Origin: Chryseobacterium binzhouense
GTDB taxonomy: Bacteria > Bacteroidota > Bacteroidia > Flavobacteriales > Weeksellaceae
Length of the DNA stretch: 64,000 bases
Assembly (NCBI RefSeq): GCF_007474545.1
Contig: NZ_VKOG01000005.1
Location: 62,001-126,000 of the forward strand
Reading direction: 5' to 3'
The first letter of the stretch is position 1. Each line of letters starts with the position of its first letter. Below, one piece after another: positions 43,262-51,540 of the stretch. The notes below the pieces were generated by a model. That model did not search any database and was not told the DNA's origin. It saw nothing but the letters and a program-made list of their open reading frames with translations. Position numbers and translations under genes: made by a program.

Positions 43262-44488
43262 TTAAATTTTTGTCCTGAGAAGCTTAAAATAGAAAAAAGA
43301 AAGCAATAAAATAATTGTAACGGCTGATAATACATATATTGAATAGTAATTAAGAAGCTGATTTTCAAATAATATTGAGATTATCATTGAACTTACAGAA
43401 CTTCCCAAAGAAGAGAATATTACAATGAGTGAGGTGAAAGTATTAATTTTATCTTTATCAATGGTGGCAATCATTTTTGCATTAATTACAGGATAAAGAG
43501 GTGCAAGAAACAGTCCTATGAATGGGAACACATATACTAAAAATGCTGAATTATCGGGAAAGAAAAAAAGCAATACAGAGATGAGAATCAAAACAAAAAT
43601 GATCAGTAGAACACAGGTAATAAAATAACGGTGTAAAGGAAAACGCTGAATAATTTTTGAAGTTAAAACCCGACCTATATAGGAAAACACTGCTAAAAAA
43701 GACGTTGCCTGAAGCGCAAAGAATGAATTGACTTTAAAATGATCTTTATAAAATGCAGGCAGCCAAGAGTTGAAACTCTGTTCCGTAAAAACAATAAAAA
43801 ATATAACGGCTAAAAAAAATACAACGGGAAGATTTCCGAAGCCTGAAAGATCGGGAAGGAGAGTGGCTTTTATCTTTGAAGGCTCACTTATTTTGATCAC
43901 CGAAAACAGATAGACTGTAACAAATGATATAAGAGAGATAAACAAAAAACCAAACTTCCAGAACTCACCAAATTTACTTGAAATCAGCAGTCCAAATCCC
44001 ATATTTACAACAAAAATTCCCACCATATAAGCTGCTTCTACACTATTCATGGTTTTTGCGAGTGATCTTTCTTCTATCATATTGTTGCGGATAATTCCGT
44101 ACACACAGATTTTTCCGAGGGCAAAACAGGTTCCGATAATGGCAAACCATAATTTATAAAACCAAAATACCTCAACGAAAGGCAAGATAAGTGAGCATAC
44201 ACCTACCAAAAGAAGTGAAAATATCAAAGATTTTTTAGTTCCGAAACGACTGATAAAACCCACAGCAAAAAGTGAAATAATTGCAATAGGAATATCTTTA
44301 AAAGATTCTAAAAATCCCAGCTTATTATAATTGATTTTTTCGTCCGAAAGTTGAAGAATAATAATGCCCATACAGTTGAGCACCATTGAAAAAATAAGAA
44401 AAGTAAGCTTAAGGGGAAGCGAAATATTGAGCTGCTTGGTAATCATTTTAGAGAAATATTTTAACTTTTTAACGACAGTTTTTAACAT
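43262..44488 (-). CDS. MFS transporter
   Basis: 408 aa with 12 predicted membrane segments. ATG 44488 is used; ATG 44446 is a plausible alternative that removes a basic 14-residue tail. A MFS loop signature is weakly visible (GFISRFGTKKSLIFSLLLVG). C-terminal-half helices include FFLAVIFFIVFTEQSFNSWLPAF. It is divergent from susC with a 135-base shared region and upstream of the Nudix regulator. Likely imports the mono- or disaccharide released by the GH3 and GH30 enzymes. Confidence 0.85.
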   Translation of the reverse strand: MLKTVVKKLKYFSKMITKQLNISLPLKLTFLIFSMVLNCMGIIILQLSDEKINYNKLGFLESFKDIPIAIISLFAVGFISRFGTKKSLIFSLLLVGVCSLILPFVEVFWFYKLWFAIIGTCFALGKICVYGIIRNNMIEERSLAKTMNSVEAAYMVGIFVVNMGFGLLISSKFGEFWKFGFLFISLISFVTVYLFSVIKISEPSKIKATLLPDLSGFGNLPVVFFLAVIFFIVFTEQSFNSWLPAFYKDHFKVNSFFALQATSFLAVFSYIGRVLTSKIIQRFPLHRYFITCVLLIIFVLILISVLLFFFPDNSAFLVYVFPFIGLFLAPLYPVINAKMIATIDKDKINTFTSLIVIFSSLGSSVSSMIISILFENQLLNYYSIYVLSAVTIILLLSFFYFKLLRTKI

Positions 44489-44542
44489 TTTTTTGCCTTT
44501 CAGACCTGCCTTCAGTTCCCAAAAATACTGGAAAAATTAAAA

Positions 44543-44604
44543 TAATTATTAAATAAATGTTAATAATTAAAAAAAATATATATTTTTATTGTCTCAATTT
44601 GAGA
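44543..44604. promoter_or_regulatory. Two dyads in the divergent MFS/susC control region
   Basis: TAATTATTAA (44543-44552) and TTAATAATTA (44560-44569) are perfect 10-bp arms spaced by 7; TCTCAA-T-TTGAGA (44592-44604) is a 13-bp palindrome 20 bases before the susC ATG. Both are the right size for operators of the nearby Nudix regulator or another factor. No TAnnTTTG box is obvious here. Confidence 0.4.
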
Positions 44605-44623
44605 ATTAAAAAACTAACTGTAT

Positions 44624-47524
44624 ATGAATGTAAAAATATCAAGAAGTTTGGGCATGGTTGCAGTACTCTATTTTACTGCAAATTTTAATGCTCAGAACAC
44701 GCCGAATGACACGCTTTCTAACGAACAAAAGATTGAGGAAGTCGTGATGATTGGTTATGGTACTCAAAAAAAATCTAACGTGACCGGAGCAATTGCAAGT
44801 ATCAAAGAAGAAGATATTGCAAAAATTCCGGCAGGAAAACCGGAACAGGTTTTACAGGGTAGAGCTGCTGGTGTAAATGTGGTCACAAACTCCGGACAGC
44901 CGGGAGCCTCTGCAACGATTAGGGTAAGAGGTATTACCAGTTATTCATCAAATAATGATCCTCTTTGGGTGGTAGACGGTATTGTAGTTGATGGTATCGG
45001 ATGGCTTACACAAAGCGATATAGAAAGTATTGAAGTGTTGAAAGATGGTGCCTCATCTGCAATTTACGGAGTTTCTGCAGCAAGAGGGGTAATTTTGGTT
45101 ACTACTAAAAAAGGCAAGAAAGGGAGATTAAACTTAAATTATAACGGCTTTTTTGGGGTGAGCAACGCTGCAAGAAAAATTGATTTGCTAAATGCTACTC
45201 AATATGCTACAATTATTAATGAAGGTTTTGTAAATGATGGCGGAACTGCGAGATTTCAGAATCCTTCTGCTTTTGGTGCAGGAACAGATTGGCAGGATGC
45301 TATTTTCAGTTCAGCAGACAGACAAAACCACGAAGTAAGCGTACAGGGTGGTAATGAGAAATCTACTTTCTACGGCTCTTTTGGATACTATGATCAGTAG
45401 GGAATTGTAATGCGGGATATTTCTTATTATAAAAGACTTACCGCAAGAATAAACTCAACTCATAAAGTTACAGACTGGTTGACATTGGGGCAGACATTTG
45501 CTTATACCAATCAGAAAAATCAGGGAATTAATGCTAACGGAGAATTTGGCGGACCTTTAAGTTCGGCGGTAAACTTAGATCCTATAACTCCATTGGTTGA
45601 AACTGATCCTAATGTAATAAGCACACCTGCTTATTCTAACCCTTACATTATACGAAATGAAAACGGAAATCCATACGGTATATCACCTTATGTAAACCAG
45701 GAAATGTCAAACCCGCTTGCTTTCAAGTATACACAACTCGGAAACCGCAACTGGTCTGATGATTTCATTGGAAATGTTTTTGCAGAAGTAAAATTCTTAA
45801 ATAATTTTACCCTCAGATCTTCATTAAATGGTAAAAAAGCATATTGGGGAAGTCAAAATTTCACACCTTTATTTTATCTGAATCCAAATAATACCAATAC
45901 AGGAAACAACAGCCTCAGCAGAACCACCCAAACAAAATTTGAATGGAGCATGGAAAATACGCTTACATTTCAGAAAAAATTTGGGGATCACAACGTGAAT
46001 ATAATGGCAGGAACAGGATATTATGATTATAATATAGGATACGGGCAAACTGTAACTTATACTAATCTTCCTGTTTCAAGTTATGAGCTGGCTTCATTCA
46101 ATTTTTACACCCCATCAGATAACCGTGCAGTAAATGCATGGGATAATGTGGAATGGAACAAAGCATCCTACTTTGGTAGAGCCATATATGACTACAAAAA
46201 TAAATATTTATTTACAGGAACGTTAAGATATGATGGCTCCTCAATATTTGGTGCAAATAAACACTGGGGAATATTCCCATCATTCTCTTTAGGATGGAAT
46301 ATTGATAAAGAAAATTTCTGGCCAGAAAATAATGTTTTAAATACATTCAAATTAAGAGGAGGATACGGGACTTTAGGAAATGATGGTATGCCTACTTTTC
46401 AATTTGCCAGCTTTTATGTAGCGGGAGCAAATTATACAGATGGAAATGGGACTGTGATGCCGGGTTATTTACCTAGCGGACTTGCTAATGAAAATCTAAA
46501 ATGGGAAACAACAACCCAAACCAATGTCGCTGCAGATATGAAACTTTTCAATGCATTTACTTTAACTGTAGATGTATATAAGAAAACGACTTATGATATT
46601 CTTCGCGCAGTACAAATACCTGGCTATGTAGGAGTTACCGGTTTAGCGTTTCAGAATGCCGGTGATATGGAGAACAGAGGTATTGAGTTGGAATTGGGGT
46701 ATAAAAAAACCTGGAATGACTTTTCATTGTCTGTAAATGGTAATGTAGCCTACAACGAAAACAAGGTTCTTTCATTGGTAAGAGGACAGGCGTATGAAGA
46801 CAGAGCGGGCTTTCAGTCTATGGGTCCTATACAAAGAATTGTACCGGGACAGGCCTATAACAGCTTCTATGGATTCCAGACTTTGGGAGTATTCCAAAAT
46901 CAGGCACAGATTGATTCTTATGTAAACGCAAACGGACAGATGTATCAATCTAATGCAAAACCAGGAGATTTTATCTGGGCAGATGCTAATGGTGACGGAG
47001 TTATTAATGATTCGGATAAAGTAAACTTAGGAAGCTCAATTCCTAAATACAACTTTGGAGCAACGGTCAATGTAAACTACAAAAACTGGGATTTAAGTGT
47101 TTTCGGTCAGGGTGCTGCAGGTCATAAAGTTTTCCAGGGATTAAGAAGATTGGATATACTTGATGCAAACTACCAGACAAGAATTTTAGATAGATGGACT
47201 GGTGAAGGCTCAACCAACGAAAATCCAAGAATTACAAGAAACGATCCAAACAAAAACTACTCAAGACTTTCAAACTGGTATTTACAAAAGGGTGACTATT
47301 TCAGAATTAAACTTGTAACTCTGGGATATACGCTTCCGGAAAATATTTCTCAAAATATTGGCGCAAGTAAAGTTCGCTTTTATGTAACAGGTGAAAACTT
47401 ATTCACATTTACAAAATATACAGGCTACGATCCTGAAATCGCTGCGGGAGATTCTTACGGTATCGACAGAGCATTTTATCCTCAAGCCAGAACTTTTATG
47501 TTTGGCGCTAACATAACATTTTAA
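44624..47524 (+). pseudogene. susC: SusC/RagA-type TonB-dependent glycan transporter, interrupted by an in-frame TAG
   Basis: Outer-membrane glycan importer of 966 codons. Reading is continuous from ATG 44624 except for one TAG at 45398-45400 (codon 259), after FYGSFGYYDQ and before GIVMRDISYYKR. The same frame continues and matches the SusC family to the C-terminal MFGANITF, so this is a single nonsense change (probably CAG to TAG), not a frameshift. The first part has a signal peptide and plug (GYGTQKKSNVTGAI; QVLQGRAAGVNV; VEVLKDG-like VLKDGASSAIYG). The carboxypeptidase-like N-terminal domain is absent. The second part (from ATG 45410) has only barrel and no signal, so it cannot be exported alone. 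Real mutation, sequencing error or read-through are all possible. Confidence 0.85.
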
Positions 47525-47534
47525 TTAAATCATT

Positions 47535-49049
47535 ATGAAAAATAAATTTTTAAAAATAAGTTTAGCTTCGTTATTCATTTTAACCGTTCCTACCGTTGTA
47601 ACGTCTTGTAATGATTCTAATCTGGAAGAGAAAGACAATAAAGGGGCTTTCGCAAACTTCTTCAGAAATGAGCAGGAATGTTTCTTTGCATTAGTCGGTA
47701 CTTACGATGTCCTCAGAAAAAATGCGGGAGGTTTTGAAAATATGGTAACTTTCTTTAATGCAGCTTCAGACGATTTTTATGCCGGTGGTGGTAGTGCTAC
47801 CGATGGAGCGGGCATTCAGGGAGTTTCCAATTGGCAAATTAATCAGACCACTATGCCTGCAAGCTATTGGAGAGATTACTGGCAGGGCGTTGCGCGTGCC
47901 AATGAATTGATTGCAAGAGCTCCTGAAGCTCAAATGAACGATAATACCCGAAACAGATTTATTGCTGAAGCCAAAACATTGCGCGCAATCTACTACTTTG
48001 ATTTGTTAAGAATGTTTAAAAATATTCCGCTGATACTTAAAACGTATACGGTGAATGACGATTTTTATAATGTTCCGCAAGTTGCACCTGCCGAAATTTA
48101 TGCCCAGATCGAAAAAGATCTCAACGAAGCAATTCCTAATCTTCCGATGATGGTAAACGGGGAGCAGAGAGGACGTCTTACACAAGGGGCAGCCAGAGCT
48201 ATGTTAGGGAAAGTTTTGCTTTATCAGAACAAAAAAGCAGAAGCTGCGGCACAACTGGCACAAGTAAACGGAACTCCTGGAAGCACAAGTCAATATGGTT
48301 ACCGTCTTGTTTCTGACTATAACAGTTTATGGGTTACTGATAACAAATTTACTACAGAAGCTATCTTTGAAATTACCCATACCAATAAAGCCAACTCAGA
48401 CTGGAGTTTTTGGGGACAGGGTCAGGATGAAGGAAACTCAATCTGTATTATGACTGCACCGAGATCTTATGTAAGAAAAACACAGGATGCTCCGGATGTT
48501 GTTGGAGGGTGGGCTTTCAATGCTGTAACGACAGATTTAGCAAACTTTATGCAGAATGATCCAAGATTTAATGCAACAATCCTGAATATGGGATTACTAA
48601 AGCAACAAAATAAAGCAGATTATTCTCCGGCATATATGGATACAGGATACTTCTTCAATAAATTTATGCCTACTCAGGACGAAAAAACAACGCTTCCTGG
48701 TGCTTCAGAATTAAACTACCGCCAAAATTACATTCTGATCAGATTGGCAGACACGTATCTAATGGAGGCTGAAGCACTAAACGGAACCGGAGCAAGAGCT
48801 CAGGCTCTTTTAGATGCGGTAAGAGCAAGAGTAGGATTGTCTTCAGTACCGGTTTCAATGCAGGCTGTAAAAGATGAAAGAAGAAGAGAACTTGCTGGTG
48901 AAGGTCACAGATTTTTTGATTTGGTCAGATGGGGTGAAGCTGCAACAAAATTAGCTTCAAAAGGATTTGTTGCTAATAAAAATGAAATTATGCCAATTCC
49001 TCTTACTGAACTTACCGGAACTATTTTAAAACAAAATCCTGGATATTAA
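47535..49049 (+). CDS. susD: SusD/RagB-type glycan-binding lipoprotein
   Basis: 504 aa, 10 bases after the SusC frame. The leader ends in the lipobox VTSC. SusD-like N-terminal region (NEQECFFALVGTYDVLRKNAGG), SYWRDYWQGVARANELI, TPR-like helices (AKTLRAIYYFDLLRMF), and the closing SusD/RagB domain with YILIRLADTYLMEAEALN and ERRRELAGEGHRFFDLVRWG. It forms the lid of the SusC pore and binds the glycan at the cell surface. Confidence 0.95.
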   Translation: MKNKFLKISLASLFILTVPTVVTSCNDSNLEEKDNKGAFANFFRNEQECFFALVGTYDVLRKNAGGFENMVTFFNAASDDFYAGGGSATDGAGIQGVSNWQINQTTMPASYWRDYWQGVARANELIARAPEAQMNDNTRNRFIAEAKTLRAIYYFDLLRMFKNIPLILKTYTVNDDFYNVPQVAPAEIYAQIEKDLNEAIPNLPMMVNGEQRGRLTQGAARAMLGKVLLYQNKKAEAAAQLAQVNGTPGSTSQYGYRLVSDYNSLWVTDNKFTTEAIFEITHTNKANSDWSFWGQGQDEGNSICIMTAPRSYVRKTQDAPDVVGGWAFNAVTTDLANFMQNDPRFNATILNMGLLKQQNKADYSPAYMDTGYFFNKFMPTQDEKTTLPGASELNYRQNYILIRLADTYLMEAEALNGTGARAQALLDAVRARVGLSSVPVSMQAVKDERRRELAGEGHRFFDLVRWGEAATKLASKGFVANKNEIMPIPLTELTGTILKQNPGY

Positions 49050-49066
49050 TCTTATAAACTAAAAAC

Positions 49067-49915
49067 ATGATAGCTAAATATTTTAATAAAAGCCTGATGC
49101 TTCTTTCAACGGCAGCCGTTTTGTCTAGCTGTGTACCAGAATCTGTGGAAGGAAACGGAATTAATCAAGATCCTGTTGATGCATCTTTTACAGTTTCAAA
49201 AACAGCTGAAAACAGATATACTTTAAAAAGAAATCATAATAATTATCTTAATTCTCAGTGGAACATTGATGACGATGGTTTCAACAATGGTAAAGGTGAA
49301 GAAAAAATCTTCCTTCCTGATGCAGGTACTTATGTCATTCAGCATCAGGCTGTAGGAATAGGAGGAATGATGGCAGGAAAATCGGACCAGACCGTTGTTG
49401 TGCCTACTTCGGATCCTGTATCTGGTAACATGATTCAGGGCGGAAGATTTGATACTCCGGACGAAATTTCAAAATGGTCTATTCACAAAATTAGTGCTTC
49501 CGGAGCGCAATGGGTATTTGCTAACGGAAAAGCTACAATTGTAGCATCAGGAAGCAATCAGCAGGCAATTTATCAGGCTGTCAATGTTGAAGCAGGGAAA
49601 TCATATTCTATTGATATGGTAGCGTCTTCTGATACTCCATTGGTAAATACCTGGTTTGAGGTATATGTTGTAAACAGTATTCCCGCTTCGGGACAAGACA
49701 TTAGCGGATCAGTCCTAAGAAACATCAATACATGGGATGGTTGCGGTACAGGGAAATTTAAAGGAAAAGTATCCTCTGTTGGCTGCAATAGCAGCAAAAA
49801 CGGCGGTGTTTTTACCGCTACTGCTACCGGAACGGTATATCTTGTTATCAAATGCGGCGGACAAACGGTAAACAGTCTAAGCATTGACAAGGTGGAGTTC
49901 CGAAGAATGCAATAA
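49067..49915 (+). CDS. Surface glycan-binding lipoprotein (SGBP/SusE-position)
   Basis: 282-aa lipoprotein (lipobox LSSC). Residues about 35-115 look PKD/immunoglobulin-like (VDASFTVSKTAENRYTLKRN, DAGTYVIQHQAVGIGG). Residues about 120-280 resemble a beta-sandwich carbohydrate-binding module (NMIQGGRFDTPDEISKW, QAIYQAVNVEAGKSYSIDMVAS, SLSIDKVEFRRM). Its place after susD and before the GH30 fits a surface glycan-binding protein of the locus. No catalytic motif. Confidence 0.75.
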   Translation: MIAKYFNKSLMLLSTAAVLSSCVPESVEGNGINQDPVDASFTVSKTAENRYTLKRNHNNYLNSQWNIDDDGFNNGKGEEKIFLPDAGTYVIQHQAVGIGGMMAGKSDQTVVVPTSDPVSGNMIQGGRFDTPDEISKWSIHKISASGAQWVFANGKATIVASGSNQQAIYQAVNVEAGKSYSIDMVASSDTPLVNTWFEVYVVNSIPASGQDISGSVLRNINTWDGCGTGKFKGKVSSVGCNSSKNGGVFTATATGTVYLVIKCGGQTVNSLSIDKVEFRRMQ

Positions 49916-49940
49916 TTTTTTTAATCCATAAAGATTTAAA

Positions 49941-51404
49941 ATGAAATTACAAAATTCATATAGTTTCTTTAGAGGTGCTGCACTTTGCGGTGTAGCACTT
50001 CTTTCTTTTTTTAATTGCAGTAATACAACAGCAGATTTATCAGGTAATGAAAATCCGGTAAACGGAGGAGGCGGAAACACATCCGGCGATCCCGTTCAGA
50101 TCTGGCTTACAAAAGGCGATCAGTCTGTAAAGTTACAGCAGCAGAATACCGCTTATTTTAGTTCGTCACCAAATAATTACGGAAACATTGATATAGATCC
50201 TGCACAGGTTTTCCAGACCATTGATGGCTTTGGATATACTCTAACCGGAGGAAGTGTTGAAGTGATCAATCAGCTAAGCGCATCAAAAAAACAGGAACTA
50301 CTAAATGACCTTTTCAGCAGCAATGGTATCGGAGTAAGTTATTTAAGAATAAGTATCGGCGCATCAGATCTAAACAGTGAAGTTTTTTCTTATGATGATA
50401 TGCCTGCAGGACAGACTGATGTTTCTTTGTCAAATTTCAGTCTTACTAAAGATCAGGCACTAGTTCAAATGCTGAAAGATATTTTATTGATTAATCCTAA
50501 CATAAAAATTCTGGCAACACCATGGTCATCTCCTGTATGGATGAAGGACAACGGAAGCAGCATAGGTGGAAGCCTAAAACCTGAATATTACAATGTCTAT
50601 GCACAGTACTTTGTAAAATATATTCAGGCTATGAAATCTCAGGGAATCAATATTGATGCGATCACCCCTCAAAACGAGCCGCTGCATCCGGGTAATAATC
50701 CAAGCATGTATATGAGTGCTACAGATCAGACAAATTTTATCAAAACTCATTTGGGACCAGCATTTCAGACAGCAAATATTAATACTAAAATTATTACTTA
50801 CGATCACAATTGTGATAACCCGGCTTATCCTTTAGCTATTCTGAATGATTCTGTGGCTTACCCTTTTGTTGATGGCTCTGCATTTCATTTATATGCAGGT
50901 GATATTTCTGCATTAAGTGCCGTTCATAATTTATTTCCAAATAAAAATGTTTACTTTACAGAACAATGGACGAGTTCAGCTGGGAATTTTGGCGGAGATC
51001 TGGATTGGCACATCAAAAATGTGATCATTGGTTCGATGAGAAACTGGAGTAGAAATGCACTGGAATGGAATGTTGCCAATAATGCTTCTTTTGGTCCGCA
51101 TACACAGGGCGGATGCACACAATGTAAAGGTGCAGTTACTATTAATAGTGCAAATAGTTATGAAAAAAACGTAGCATATTACATTATTGCGCATGCTTCC
51201 AAATTTGTTCCGGCAAACTCTGTAAGAATTGCTTCTACTCAACTGGATAATCTTGCGACCGCAGCATTCAAAACACCTGCCGGAAAAACGGTTCTTATTG
51301 TACAAAACAGCAGTTCTTCTGAAAGAAACTTCAATATTAAAATGAATCAAAAGACCGCTCCTGTAACGATTGCAGGAAATGCCACGGCAACATATGTCTT
51401 TTAA
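49941..51404 (+). CDS. GH30 family glycosidase, probable endo-beta-1,6-glucanase
   Basis: 487-aa lipoprotein (lipobox FFNC followed by a Gly-rich linker), probably on the cell surface. (beta/alpha)8 domain with QTIDGFGYTLTGG near residue 93; acid/base Glu246 in TPQNEP; nucleophile Glu341 in FTEQW; also ATPWSSPVWMK. The C-terminal beta-domain ends ATYVF. GH30 includes glucosylceramidases, xylanases and beta-1,6-glucanases. The pairing with GH3 and SusCD matches the beta-1,6-glucan locus of Bacteroides thetaiotaomicron (GH30_3 plus GH3), so pustulan-like glucan is the best guess. Confidence 0.88.
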   Translation: MKLQNSYSFFRGAALCGVALLSFFNCSNTTADLSGNENPVNGGGGNTSGDPVQIWLTKGDQSVKLQQQNTAYFSSSPNNYGNIDIDPAQVFQTIDGFGYTLTGGSVEVINQLSASKKQELLNDLFSSNGIGVSYLRISIGASDLNSEVFSYDDMPAGQTDVSLSNFSLTKDQALVQMLKDILLINPNIKILATPWSSPVWMKDNGSSIGGSLKPEYYNVYAQYFVKYIQAMKSQGINIDAITPQNEPLHPGNNPSMYMSATDQTNFIKTHLGPAFQTANINTKIITYDHNCDNPAYPLAILNDSVAYPFVDGSAFHLYAGDISALSAVHNLFPNKNVYFTEQWTSSAGNFGGDLDWHIKNVIIGSMRNWSRNALEWNVANNASFGPHTQGGCTQCKGAVTINSANSYEKNVAYYIIAHASKFVPANSVRIASTQLDNLATAAFKTPAGKTVLIVQNSSSSERNFNIKMNQKTAPVTIAGNATATYVF

Positions 51405-51428
51405 AAAGAATTAATCACAAACAATTTA

Positions 51429-51527
51429 TTGATTGTAACTTTGTTAGCTTTAAAAAAACAATGATGAAGTTTGTAAAAATCTTTGTTTATTTTGTGTTTT
51501 AAATTAAAGTTAGCAAGTCACAATCAA
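51429..51527. promoter_or_regulatory. Promoter box and widely spaced inverted repeat before the GH3 gene
   Basis: TAACTTTG at 51436-51443 matches TAnnTTTG. The segment TTGATTGTAACTT (51429-51441) is mirrored, with one mismatch, by AAGTCACAATCAA (51515-51527), 73 bases further on and 14 bases before the ATG. This could be a paired operator or a leader hairpin, and suggests the GH3 gene has its own control. Confidence 0.4.
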
Positions 51528-51540
51528 AATTCAATCAGAA

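Noticed and set aside
45410..47524. Separate second receptor gene starting at ATG 45410
   Set aside because: It has no signal peptide or plug and is in the same frame as the preceding SusC part, so it is the second part of one interrupted gene.
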